NCBI GenBank assembly: GCA_022606425.2
Contig: JAHDVF020000046.1
Coordinates: forward strand, 372,001-436,000
DNA length: 64,000 nt
Source: Lepidostoma basale
Lineage: Eukaryota; Arthropoda; Insecta; Trichoptera; Lepidostomatidae
Direction: 5' to 3'
Below, in pieces: positions 50,982 through 60,303 of this stretch. The notes beneath the pieces were generated by a model. That model searched no databases, was not told where the DNA came from, and saw nothing but the letters and a program-made list of their open reading frames with translations. The translations under genes and the position numbers were made by a program. Numbering within the stretch: the first letter of the stretch is position 1; each line of letters opens with the position of its first letter.

Positions 50982-51533
50982 ATTGGAAACAAGAATTTAT
51001 CAATGAAAGCGAAAACGGCCGTTCACAATGGAGTTCTGGTCCCAACCCTAATGTATGGAAGCGAAGCATGGAACTGGCAGAAGAAGGATGAGAGTAGAAT
51101 AAATGCGGTAGAGATGAGGTCCCTAAGACGTATGTGTGGTAGAACGATATACGACAGAATCTCAAATGCTGATATAAGAAAGTAATGTAGAGCGGAAGAA
51201 GGTATTATGAACAAAATTATGAAAGGATCGCTGCGTTGGTTCGGACATATGGAACGCATGGATGGAGAAAGAATGGTTAAGAAAGTATACGTTAATGATG
51301 TAAATGGGGTACGAAGTCGAGGCAGACCGAGAAAAACATGGCATGACCAAATTAATCAAATTTTAAAGGTTGGTCATGTTAGAAGTCGGAGGAATCGACG
51401 TGCGTGTATGACTCGTTGTATGAATGTGGAGGAAGCTAGAGAGGTTTGCCAGGATAGAGTAGTGTGGCGGTCCATTCTCTCTGCCTACCCCTGCGGGGAA
51501 ACGGCGTGATGGTTTGTTTGTTTGTTTGTTTGT
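50982..51533 (+). mobile_element. Family A2 copy, 552 bp, TTTG tail, 11-bp duplication
   Basis: Plus frames encode NKNLSMKAKTAVHNGVLVPT, LMYGSEAWNWQKKDESRINA, MCGRTIYDRISNADIRK, then after one stop (taatgt in place of a GAATGT-type codon) MNKIMKGSLRWFGHMERMDG, VRSRGRPRKTWHDQINQILK and ILSAYPCGETA, followed by a (TTTG)n tail. The 11 bases ttaaataaaat flank it at 50971-50981 and 51534-51544. A single stop in an otherwise clean frame indicates a fairly young copy. Confidence 0.92.
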
Positions 51534-51544
51534 TTAAATAAAAT

Positions 51545-51988
51545 GTAGTTAATAGATCAATATACCATTTTTCCAAATTGGCTTAGTAATGTTTAGTATA
51601 AAAAAAAATGGTTATATCCTTATTAACTTTGAACTTCAATTATCTCAGAAGTAGTAATTTTGACTCAGTGCTTCTTCGCAGAATACCCACGATATATACT
51701 CTACAATATATCGATTATGTGTTCTATTGTAAATGACAGATATGGATATTTTTCTGATAAGATTGAAAACTAAGAAATATTAAAAATAATTCATTCACGG
51801 CCTATTCTTAATTCCATCTCATACGTGTCAATAAAACCAAGTATTACACAAACAACAATTCTGGGTTATCATTCAACCTTATCACTTTAATCCCCACATA
51901 TACTTACTAGTATTATAGTTTTATCTTTTTAATTTGGTTCCATAATTAAACTTTAGAAATACACAACAAACTATTGTGAAATATCTAC
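51545..51988. other. Myo18 intron, no feature
   Basis: AT-rich intron sequence between a family A2 copy and exon 5. Confidence 0.4.
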
Positions 51989-52185
51989 CTTTAACAGCGC
52001 CGGCCGTGGCCAAGTGCCAGATAGCAGCTAGCACCCTCCACAATGCCAACCGCTCCCGTTCAGACACATTCAGCTCAGCCAGTGCTTCGCTCAACCTCGC
52101 CAGAGAAGCCGCCTCCTCGCCTCCACCTCTTGTTCCTTCTAGCAGCAGAGTCCTTCGGGTGGCGCCATCACAACCATGGATAACC
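51989..52185 (-). CDS. Mhcl: Myo18 exon 5
   Basis: 197 bases, phase 2 to 1; residues 265-330: WVIHGCDGATRRTLLLEGTR, LARLSEALAELNVSERERLA and LWRVLAAIWHLATAGAVK. It matches [35 protein letters not shown] and ILAAIYHLGAAGATK of MYO18A. The sequence GGGEEAASLARLSEAL replaces the longer middle segment. Donor AAG/GTAGAT is weaker than the others. Confidence 0.92.
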
Positions 52186-52604
52186 CTGGTTAAAAAAATA
52201 TATTCATAAATGAACTGCAAAAAGTTTATTATTATTATTATTAAAGAATATTGGCTATTAAAAACAATGAAGATATTGTAAACAACATAATTAATTTGTT
52301 TCCCCTGTCTCATAATTCTAACTAGACAACAATTTATCCTGCCACTTATTTAATTCCCCCCTCCAGTTTTTCACTCGTCATTTATTATACAAGTAATGAC
52401 TCTCTTTCATTTGACTGTTAAAATTCATTAATTCATACATAGAAGAAGGGAAGTCTGTGTCCCGAAACATGTTTGTGAATGGTGCAAAAAAGTGTTGTGA
52501 AAATACAATGTTTTCAAAAAGTTATTCGAATGTGAATGCACACACAATGTGATGGCGAATATAGAAGAAATATTAAGTAGCATCATTGATCGGTCTTTTC
52601 ATCT

Positions 52605-52875
52605 AAAGAAGACTTCTTCTGCTTCGATGGCTCTACTGCCCAAATTGACCCCGGACTTCATTCAATTTTTATCTCCAGCTCCTACTGTCCTCAACCCCCA
52701 TCTTCCAATTTGTAACTTGTAAAAGCTGTGTCGGATCATTCTTCACTTCTTCCTCCCACTTCAGCCTAAGTCTTCCAATCCTACTTCTCCCCCCCCGAAT
52801 TTCCAGTCGTTATTCTCTTCGGTACACACGCATTTGGCATTATTTGATTGGGTCCAGCCCATCTCATTCTGTGGA
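52605..52875 (-). mobile_element. Family B 3' copy, decayed, in a Myo18 intron
   Basis: Minus-strand translation gives GPNQIMPNACVPKRITT, a WE.EVK.D.TQLLQVTNWK-like stretch with frameshifts, EDSRSWR and a GAAGCAGAAGAAG end after gccatcga. It follows family B order. Confidence 0.7.
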
Positions 52876-53034
52876 TTCTCTCTTATGTTCGTTGAAATAC
52901 TAGGGGATTCATAAATGTTGTATAATTTTTCATTTTGTCTTATGCACCACTCGTCTCTATCCCTTCAAGGAGATATAAATTCAGTGAAGAACTCTCCTTA
53001 CAAATATGTCCAGTGCTTCAGTGGATTTTATTGT

Positions 53035-53225
53035 AAGCTATAGAAGGCTAAGTTCAAATTGTCATTTGCAGGACATGTTGCTAGATTAGTAGACCAAATA
53101 TGGTAGACCAAAGAGACCTTGTGAGAATAGAAGAAACAGAGAGAGACAGCCCATACGATGGTCTAATGACTTTATAAAAATTGCTGGTGACTAAATGCAG
53201 AGAGCGCAAGATAGAAATGAATAAG
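53035..53225 (+). mobile_element. RTE-like carboxyl fragment in a Myo18 intron
   Basis: Translation gives AKFKLSFAGHVARLVDQIW, then RPCENRRNRERQPIRWSNDF and IKIAGD.MQRAQDRNE. The order LKW.WAGHVAR, RRPRGR...RW.DD..KIAG..W...AQDR..W is the E-type RTE carboxyl end. Confidence 0.65.
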
Positions 53226-53342
53226 TAAGTAACATAATAACCAGTCATTCTCTGCTCTTTCAGATGATCAAAAGATAATCAAATAGGAAATCAAATAACA
53301 AGAGAACAAAACACGTTAGGAAAAAAGGATTCATATAATAAC

Positions 53343-53596
53343 CAGTTGAAGATGTCAAAAGTCCCATCCACCCTCTGCTTGGTGGGGGCACGTGCAGGGT
53401 CCATCATGTGCGCGTGGGCCGCGGCTCCGGCCAGTGCGCCCGTCTGGTCGTAGTGCATCGCTAGCACCAGGGCGGAGCAAGAGCGTCCGCCCGCCTGGCT
53501 GGCAGCACTTAGCGCCAGCAAAGCGGCACGGATGCGTCCTGCCCACGGTGCCGAGGGGCCGGCCAGGTGAAGAGCGCACCGCCTGAGTGCACCAGT
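53343..53596 (-). CDS. Mhcl: Myo18 exon 4 (switch I region)
   Basis: 254 bases, phase 0 to 2; residues 181-264: TGALRRCALHLAGPSAPWAG, RIRAALLALSAASQAGGRSC, SALVLAMHYDQTGALAGAAA, then RVDGTFDIFNW. It matches [50 protein letters not shown] and ATFNVFYYLLACG of MYO18A. The leading T completes the P-loop. The switch I signature N..SSRF is replaced by QAGGRSCSAL (residues 214-223). GC-rich codon use contrasts with the AT-rich introns. Confidence 0.9.
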
Positions 53597-53689
53597 CTGA
53601 AGAGACAAATTTAAACAATTATGTAAAACTTTTTTTTTTTTCTTGTATACAACAGGTTGTTTGAACTTAATTACTGTATAAATTTTATT

Positions 53690-53868
53690 TTAGCTATTAT
53701 ATTGATTCTTATGACATGTGATAGGTAGCCAATCTATCGCCATTTTATTGTCACATGAATTCTACACCAGACCAAAGACAGTGTGACAATCACACTGCCA
53801 TCGCCGGGAATCGAACCCGGGACCTTCGGTATGGAAGTCAGAGCTCTTACCACTAAGGTTGACGCGAA
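53690..53868 (-). mobile_element. tRNA-derived SINE, antisense to the plus copies
   Basis: On the minus strand: B box gggttcgattcccgg (53810-53824 region), SINE body gcagtgtgattgtcacactg and acctatcacatgtcataaga. The A-box end is degraded (ttaccactaaggtt on plus). It lies in the intron between exons 3 and 4, in the same orientation as the gene. Confidence 0.8.
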
Positions 53869-53869
53869 T

Positions 53870-53990
53870 GGAAATGCCTATTTTCTAGAAGATTTTTTAT
53901 ATTTTGTGGGAATGAGATGTTTCATTTCATTTGATAATGCCTTATAGAAAGGTGAAAAATGTCATTCCTATAAAATACAAAACAATTTAA
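53870..53990. repeat. Hammerhead-like remnant, family d
   Basis: The order aatgagatgtttc, tttgataatgcc, ggtgaaaaatgtcattcc with outer ttctagaagattttttatat is the family d palindrome in decayed form. GAAA is retained on plus as GTGAAAAATGTC. Confidence 0.45.
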
Positions 53991-54134
53991 CTCATTGGTT
54001 ACACTCCGTGTACCCATATATTTCCCATTGATTGAATTACGTTACACAGGAAATTTTCAAATACCTGTTGCATCATTTATCACAATGTAAAATTTGATAA
54101 TAGAATTCAATCTAAAAATTTCATATGAACCCAC

Positions 54135-54275
54135 CTTGCCGGAACCTGTTCTTCCCAGGAAGACTAGGGCCTGGTCCCTCCGGGAACTGAGCATGGCGCG
54201 GTGGGCAGCCTGTGCTGCGGCGTACAGATGCGGAGGCGCGTCTTCCCATCGACAGCCCTTAAACATAGCCGCCAC
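54135..54275 (-). CDS. Mhcl: Myo18 exon 3 (P-loop)
   Basis: 141 bases, phase 0 to 0; residues 134-180: [40 protein letters not shown] and GRTGSGK. It matches [40 protein letters not shown] and GSGK of MYO18A. The P-loop GRTGSGK differs from GESGAGK of active myosins in the class XVIII manner, and the intron falls between its lysine and threonine. Acceptor gtttcag, donor AAG/GTGGGT. Confidence 0.95.
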
Positions 54276-54379
54276 CTGAAACATTGCAGAACTTAGATCA
54301 GTAATCCATAAAAAAAAAAATCTTCTTTCGGTGTCGTATCAGCTCACCCCTTATGTTGACTATATCGGTAGATTGATTG

Positions 54380-54845
54380 AACATATGAGATCCTCCAACT
54401 TATCTATCCTGGTCGAAGGCAGACGTCTTGGCTGCGCAACATTTAAGACCGGTCTAGAATAGGAGTGAGCAAAACCCTTTAGATAATTGAATGCCAACAT
54501 TGTATATGGCACAAAAAAAAACATTGCCATAAGCAAAGTCTTCTGTGATCGGTAGATTGATTGTGCCAAAATGATGTCCTCGCACAAATGTTGACAACGA
54601 GCCTTCACGGTAGCTGGCCCTTCAGCCTAGAACAATCTACCTGCAGACCTCAAGAGCATTGAGAATCCGTCAGAGTTTAGATCAAGATTCAAAACACACC
54701 TTTTCAAATTATCCTATCCTGATGTAAATGTTGATCGACTGCGTCAGGTACAGCCCTCATATTAAACATGTTTATTTTTAACTAGTTCATAAAATGGAGC
54801 ATTTTCTACAGCCCCCTTGAGATGATTTATATATAAAAATGCCTT
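54380..54845 (+). mobile_element. L2-like fragment beside a C2 remnant
   Basis: 54596-54845 encodes RAFTVAGPSA.NNLPADLKSI and FRSRFKTHLFKL and carries the atgttgatcgactgcgtcag 3' part shared with 38945-39215, ending in an ATTATTATT tail. 54400-54470 (tcgaaggcagacgtcttggc, tgcgcaacatttaagacc) resembles the GRRQLSWLRNIKEWT segment of family C2. Confidence 0.7.
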
Positions 54846-54981
54846 ATTATTATTTATGGCAGAAGGTTACCCACCGCTTACCTGAAGCTGTTATGAACAA
54901 TGCAACATTCAAAGAAAAGAATTGGGTCCCTCCCAAAGCCACATTTAATCTAATTTCTTTTTTACGTTGACTAGCACTTGA

Positions 54982-55694
54982 TAGCTACAACATGAAGATA
55001 TATAAAGACAAAACAAAGCTGCTGACTGTAGGCCGAACGCAACATCAGATGAGAGTAGTGATATCAGGAGTTCCACTAAAGAACACCAAGGAGTTTGTCT
55101 ACCTCGGGAGCAAAATAACATGGGACGGTCGGTCTAAGAGCGAGGTCGACAGCCGTATACGAGTACATCAGGCTAGGCTTGCATTTAATAAAAGGTCGAA
55201 AATAATATAATCAAATAATGTAGACCTAAAAGTGAGAATACTCCTCATCAAGACCTATGTATGGAGTATCTTGATATACGGCTGCGAGACATGGTGCCTA
55301 TTCGAAAGATATAAACGGAGACTAGAGGCTTTTGAGATGTGGTCATACAGAAGACTATTAGGAATTTCCTGGAGAGACCACATCACGAATGAGGAAGTTC
55401 TTCAAGGAATCGAAGGAGGAAGGCACCTGCTCAGGACCTTGTCCGAAAGGCGTGCAAGATGGATCGGCCATGTAATACGTCAAGAAGGTCTCTTGCATGC
55501 CATAATGGAGGGTATGACCGAGGGGACAAACTCTAGGGGACGCCCACGCCGAGAGTACCTGGAGGACCTGTTGGTGGACGTGCGCTGCTCATCATATGCA
55601 GATTTCAAAAGAGCCGCACAAGACAGGGAAGAATGGAAGAGAAGAATAGAAGAAATTGCTGCAAACCAATCCCAGGATTGAAACTTTCTAACTA
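54982..55694 (+). mobile_element. Family C1 (RTE-like) copy, 713 bp, 12-bp duplication
   Basis: Frames encode NMKIYKDKTKLLTVGRTQHQ, KNTKEFVYLGSKITWDGRSK, SEVDSRIRVHQARLAFNKRS, one stop, VRILLIKTYVWSILIYGCET, LEAFEMWSYRRLLGISWRDH, ERRARWIGHVIRQEGLLHAI, GTNSRGRPRREYLEDLLVDV and EEWKRRIEEIAANQSQD, stop. The 12 bases actagcacttga flank it (54970-54981, 55695-55706). It is a young copy with one premature stop, in the intron between exons 2 and 3. Confidence 0.92.
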
Positions 55695-55706
55695 ACTAGC
55701 ACTTGA

Positions 55707-56029
55707 GAGTAGATGTCTCTGTATCTGGCAGTTCCAGAGTCTATTGCTAAATTATCCAGCATGATAAAAGATAGATTGTTGTAGAGTTTTTAATCATTCA
55801 TCGGCTATCCCTCATACCCGTGTAAGACTGTCTTTCACGGATGTGGGTCCTCATGGGACTATAGAGTCCAATCCTGGACCCACACACTCTGGGACATCTA
55901 GGATAGGGGAAAACGTTGGTAGTGGAACCGCCATTGCTTATTGTTGGTCTTCCTTTCGTCTCATTCTTCTCTCTGCGGCATCACCGTGATGGGTATTATA
56001 TGAAAGTGGGTGAATTGTATTAGTGTTAC
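55707..56029. other. Myo18 intron, no feature
   Basis: No repeat or exon recognised between the C1 copy and exon 2. Confidence 0.4.
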
Positions 56030-56206
56030 CTTATCTGAATAGATGGTGAGCGGAGCAGGCGGGTTGATGAGCAGCAGACTATGACCGGCCGAGGTATGCA
56101 CCAGATTACTGCCATAGCGCTGCCGCAGGGTATGCAGCGCGGAGCTCTCGTTCAGGTAACGCAGAGACGCGAGGTCCTCGGCGAGATCGAATTGTGGCGG
56201 ATTAGC
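56030..56206 (-). CDS. Mhcl: Myo18 exon 2
   Basis: 177 bases, phase 0 to 0; residues 75-133: [40 protein letters not shown] and [19 protein letters not shown]. It matches [40 protein letters not shown] and VYSEK of MYO18A, including the conserved D.A.L.YLNE and L..RY...L.HT.AG segments of myosin heads. Acceptor ctctccag, donor AAG/GTAACA. It has no internal methionine, so start-dependent frame searches miss it. Confidence 0.95.
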
Positions 56207-56286
56207 CTGGAGAGAAAAATGTATCCATTACCACAAATATTTAATTAATAGTTTCTATCATCCATAATAATATGTAAACTTTTAAA

Positions 56287-56475
56287 GTGCTATTTTTGTG
56301 ACGTAATCACCTCAAGGGCGCATTAATACTTTTTGAGGTACAAATATGTTAAAATCTTTTTGGATAAAAATTATGTAATATGAATGGAAGTGAAGCTTGG
56401 AGTTGGCAACAGAAAGATTAAAGTAGGATAAAATGCTATAGAGAAGGGCATAGGAAGACCATAAAAAGGTGGACG
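56287..56475. mobile_element. L2-like 3' scrap and family A scrap
   Basis: 56287-56345 is the L2-like 3' untranslated segment on the minus strand (tgacgtaatcacctcaaggg on plus). 56380-56475 is a plus-strand family A scrap (GSEAWSWQQKD, then GHRKTIKRWTDD) in decayed form. Confidence 0.6.
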
Positions 56476-56757
56476 GATGATATTATCAAGATAAAAAATA
56501 TTGGAAGAATTTCTTCTACATTCAACATAATTTTGTGTTGTGGGTTCATTGAATAATGTTTATAACTTTGTTAACAACACTAACTTTATTTAAAAAAATA
56601 AAATACAAATCCTTCGTCACTGTTTTATTATTTTTTGTATATATAATACAAAATAAATATTTAAACATTATTTTCATGAATGTGGTCAGTTTTGACAAAT
56701 ATTAAAGATTTTTAAAAGGTTTTTGTATCCGTGTTCGTATTTTTTTTTTAATAGTTA

Positions 56758-57801
56758 CAGCTCGTTCCCACTTGCCGGACGTCGGATCCGTTTTTTAATC
56801 GGATGCCGGCGCCTTCTGTTCACACTTACCGATTTTTAATCGGTTGCCGGCCACGGTCGAAGCTGGACACTACGCGAGACGATGGACGTCGGCGAAGTTG
56901 TTGTGATGTATTATTATTTAAGAAGAAAACAAATAAAGACAGCTAAGGAAAGAAAATATTGGAATCTTGGCCAAGAACTATAATATTTAAATTCAGTAAT
57001 AATAAAAACAAAATTACCATTTTTTCAAACATTATATATGAATATGTAAGCCATAATAAAATTTTAAATCCATTGTATTAAATACGAACCTCCAAGAATA
57101 CCTGTAATACCAATATTTAAATTCAGAAAATTTTACATAAATATTTGAAGATTATTTTTGTATAGAATCATGTTTACTACCCCTGATCTGTATGTATATA
57201 AAAGACTAAGTTTACAATAGTGTCACCAGTCTGTCGATGCCAGCGAGCCTGGCGAAACCGGTCGCTGTCTAAATAAAGACAAAAGTGGAAGTAGTTAAAA
57301 ATAACGTCGTTTTATTTAATTATTATTTAAAATGAACTTCCATCAAGAGATTTCAGTAAAATCATTTGATTATCTTACAAGATTTAGAGATTGCATTTGT
57401 ACTGAAGAAAGGTTGTCGATATTTCTATGGTAAGATAATTATACCAATTAATTTATTTAAATGAAAATATAAAAAAGTCACTTTTAGTTCACACGTATTT
57501 ATTTAAAGAAATAACTTAATAAGAAATAACGCACGCACGGGCGGAACAAGGGGTAGCGGGGAGAGGGTTGTCGGACCCGGCATCCGGCAAGTGTGAACAG
57601 CTCCATACTTACTCATAGGCGAGCGAGATCCGACCCGATTTTTTTCCGGACGTAGACGGCTGGCAAAACACCCGGCATTTCTTGTCGGCTCCGACAAAAA
57701 ATCGGGTTCCGGCAAGTGTGAATAGCTCCATATAAAATGTTCTGCCACTGGAACATCCGATTAAAAACCGGACCCGACACCCGACAAGTGGGAACGGGCT
57801 C
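56758..57801. mobile_element. PIF/Harbinger-like element, copy 1, 1044 bp
   Basis: The left end CAGCTCGTTCCCACTTGCCG and the inverse right end GAGCCCGTTCCCACTTGTCG form terminal inverted repeats, flanked by TTA at 56755-56757 and 57802-57804. Subterminal regions repeat CGGATGCCGG- and TCGGGTCCGG-type words in both directions. A family b hammerhead-like unit sits at 57226-57268. There is no transposase frame. Three-base duplications fit PIF/Harbinger, but the placement is inference. Confidence 0.75.
57226..57268 (+). ncRNA. Hammerhead-ribozyme-like motif, family b
   Basis: In order: CAGT, CTGTCGA, T, GCCAG-CGAGC-CTGGC, GAAA, CCGGTC, GCTG. Stem I pairs CAGT with GCTG (one G.T), stem II has 5 perfect bp, stem III is the self-complementary ACCGGT, and the cleavage triplet is GTC. 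The box differs from CTGANGA only by A6 changed to T, a position needed for catalysis in known hammerheads. The same change occurs in all family b copies, so it is fixed in the family. Confidence 0.5.
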
Positions 57802-57812
57802 TTAGTGTTGTT

Positions 57813-59024
57813 AACTAACTAACCATCAGAGCCCGTTCCGGAAAAAAATCGGGTCGGATCTCGCTCGCCTATGAGTAAGTATGGAGCTGTTCACACTTAC
57901 CGGATGCCGGGTCCGACAAACTTCACCCCGCTACCCCTTGTTCCGCCCGTGCGTGCGTTATTTCTTATTAAGTTATTTCTTTAAATAAATACATGTGAAC
58001 TAAAAGTGACTTTTTTTATATTTTTCTTTAAAGAAATTAATTGGTATAATTATCTTACCATAGAAATATCGACAACCTTTCTTCAGTACAAATGCAATCT
58101 CTAAATCTTGTAAGATAATCAAATGATTTTACTGAAATCTCTTGATGAAAGTTCATTTTAAATAATAATTAAATAAAACGATGTTATTTTTAACTACTTC
58201 CACTTTTGTCTTTATTTAGACAGCGACCGGTTTCGCCAGGCTCGCTGGCATCGACAGACTGGTGACACTATTGTAAACTTAGTCCTTTATATACATACAG
58301 ATCAGGGGTGGTAAACATGATTCTATACAAAAATAATCTTCAAATATTTATGTAAAATTTTCTGAATTTAAATATTGGTATTACAGGTATTCTTGGAGGT
58401 TCGTATTTAATACAATAGATTTTAAATTTTATTATCGCTTACATATTCATATATACTGTTTGAAAAAATGGTAATTTTGTTTTTATTATTACTGAATTTA
58501 AATATTATAGTTCTTGGCCAAGATTCCAATATTTTCTTTCCTTAGCTGTCTTTATTTGTTTTCTTCTTAAATAATAATACATCACAACAACTTCGTCGAC
58601 GTCCATCGTCTCGCGTAGTGTCCAGCTTCGACCGTGGCCGGCAACCGATTAAAAAACGGATAAGTGTGAACAGAAGGCGCCGGCATCCGATTAAAAAACG
58701 GATCCGACGTCCGGCAAGTGGGAACGAGCTGTCACACTGTCTCCCCGAAGGGGTGGGCAAAAAGAATGGACTGCCACACTTTTCTTTCATGACATATTTC
58801 TCTCGCTTCCTCAACATTCATACATCGTGTCATGCACGCGCGTCGATTTCTCATACTCCTCACGTGGCCGACATTCAATATTTGATTTATTTGATCAAGC
58901 CACGTTTTCCTCAGTCTTCCCTCTATTTCTAGTTCCATTTACAATGTTAACATATTTTATTTACCATTCTTTCTTCATTCATTCTTTCCATGTGTTCAAA
59001 CCATCGTAATGATCCTTTCATTAT
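57813..59024 (-). mobile_element. Family A1 copy interrupted by Harbinger-like copy 2
   Basis: The minus-strand tail and first bases lie at 57813-57828 (aactaactaaccatca) and the remainder at 58732-59024, encoding the VEEAREICHERKVWQSILFA, RSMRNRRACMTRCMN and RLRKTWLDQINQILNVGH segments, then the decayed upstream part. The 11 bases ttagtgttgtt flank the whole (57802-57812, 59025-59035). Confidence 0.9.
57829..58731. mobile_element. PIF/Harbinger-like element, copy 2, 903 bp, inverted
   Basis: It starts GAGCCCGTTCCGG and ends GGCAAGTGGGAACGAGCTG, in inverted orientation to copy 1, flanked by TCA (57826-57828, 58732-58734) inside the family A tail. Its sequence is nearly the exact inverse of copy 1, apart from a deletion of about 170 bases next to the left terminal repeat. 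It carries the antisense family b hammerhead-like unit at 58220-58264. Confidence 0.8.
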
Positions 59025-59163
59025 TTAGTGTTGTTTACAAAGTTATAAACATTGTTCAATATTGGAAGAGTTTAAAAGACTCCTTTTATATCCAGCAGTG
59101 AGGTAAAATTGGCTAAAAGAAGAAAAAATGCCATAGAAATTAGACAATATTTGACAATCTCGA

Positions 59164-59328
59164 ACTTTGTTCTACTATACTTATTAACCGATCGCTTTTT
59201 AAGCGTTCACATTTAGATTTTTAGATTTACCATAAAACACGTCTTAATGCGCCCTTGAGGTGATTACATCACAATAACGGCGCTTTAAAAGTTAGCATTT
59301 TATTGTTATTATTATTATTATTATTAAT
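59164..59328 (+). mobile_element. L2-like 3' end
   Basis: Nearly identical to the 3' untranslated part of the L2-like copy at 38660-38818 (attaaccgatcgctttttaa, gtcttaatgcgcccttgagg) and ends in (ATT)n. No coding part remains. Confidence 0.8.
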
Positions 59329-59412
59329 CACACTGCCATCGCGGGGAATCGAACCCTGGACCTTTGGTGTGGCAGTCATAGCTCTTGCCACTCTGGCAAG
59401 AAGGTCGTCAAT
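59329..59412 (-). mobile_element. tRNA-derived SINE head
   Basis: On the minus strand: GACGACCTTCTTGCCAGAGTG (A-box region) and AGGGTTCGATTCCCCGC (B box), then gcagtgtgatt. Only the tRNA-like head remains, starting right at the L2-like ATT tail. Confidence 0.7.
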
Positions 59413-60290
59413 TATGTTTGGCAAGTGAGCGCAGAGAATGCAGAAGATACTGGAAGCGCACGTGCAGAGGATGGATCCCTCCAGAATCCCACACGTTGTG
59501 GCGCATCAGATTCCTGTTGGCTACCGTCCCCCCGGAAGACCGCCAAAGAGATGGAGGGATAGCTAGGAGTCAACTTCCCAAGAGAGGCCAGCCTGACTAC
59601 ATGAACAGACCAAAGGTCTAAAACAGTGGTTCCCAAAGTGGTCTATATTGACCCCCAGTGGTCGATTTCGACTTGCAAGGGGTCTACAACTATTGGAAAA
59701 TAAATTGGGGGTCTATAATATGTAAATTGGGGTCTATGAGATGATTCAACTAAAAATTGAAATTTTGATAGTGTTTTTCTTTTATGTAGAATGTTGGATT
59801 TGCATTTCGTTTGTCGACCTTTTTTTGCTCATTCATGAAAATCGGACCAGCCGTCGTAACATCCTTAGAAAGTGTTGTCGCGACAGCTGTTTCGATTTTT
59901 CCAAACGAGCTAAAGAATACAAAAAAAAATATCCGTGGAAAAAGAGACAGAATTTGTCGTTGACCTTGTTTTTTTTTGCTCATTTGTGAAAATCGGACCA
60001 AGTGCGCGACATTACAGTTTTTGTGAATGTCGCGGCGGTTGGTCTTATTTTCGCGAATGAGTCAAAAAAAAGGTCGACTACAAATTCTGATTTTTTTTCT
60101 TTTTTCTATTGGCCTGATTTAGCTCTATGTCAGACTAATTTCATAGTTAAAGTTGAATTTGTAAAAAAAATCAATATTACGAAAGTAGGGGGTCTGCACA
60201 AAATAGAAGAAGTCGGCAAGGGGTCTACGGGTCAAAAAAGTTTGGGAACCTCTGGTCTAAAAGAATAAGAAGTGATCAATAAATGTTCCG
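59412..60290 (+). mobile_element. Family D 3' end split by a hAT element
   Basis: 59412-59615 encodes QNAEDTGSART and RRYWKRTCRGWIPPESHT in one frame and a PPGRPPKRWRDS-type end (cccccggaagaccgccaaag) in another. After the hAT element the GAATAAGAAG-type end continues at 60263. Confidence 0.7.
59624..60254. mobile_element. hAT-like non-autonomous element, 631 bp
   Basis: Terminal inverted repeats CAGTGGTTCCCAAAGTGG and (inverse right end) CAGAGGTTCCCAAAC, flanked by an exact 8-bp duplication gtctaaaa (59616-59623, 60255-60262). Internally ggggtcta words recur near both ends, and an internal duplication reads tttttgctcattcatgaaaa and tttttgctcatttgtgaaaa. No transposase is encoded. CAG ends plus 8-bp duplication identify the hAT superfamily. 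Confidence 0.92.
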
Positions 60291-60303
60291 GTGAATGGCT
60301 CAC

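Larger units (their letters stand above)
56540..59060. repeat. Nested complex hosted by a palindromic repeat
   Basis: The outer repeat starts near 56540 (gaataatgtttataactttg, ttaacaacactaac) and ends near 59060 with the inverse (ttagtgttgtttacaaagtt, ataaacattgttcaa). These are the arms of a family a-type repeat. Inside lie a Harbinger-like copy, a family A copy and a second Harbinger-like copy within the latter, each with its own target duplication. Confidence 0.75.

Noticed and set aside
53355..53618. Alternative frames over the GC-rich Myo18 exon 4
   Set aside because: Only one frame joins in phase with exons 3 and 5 and aligns with class XVIII myosin. The others are open because GC-rich DNA has few stops.
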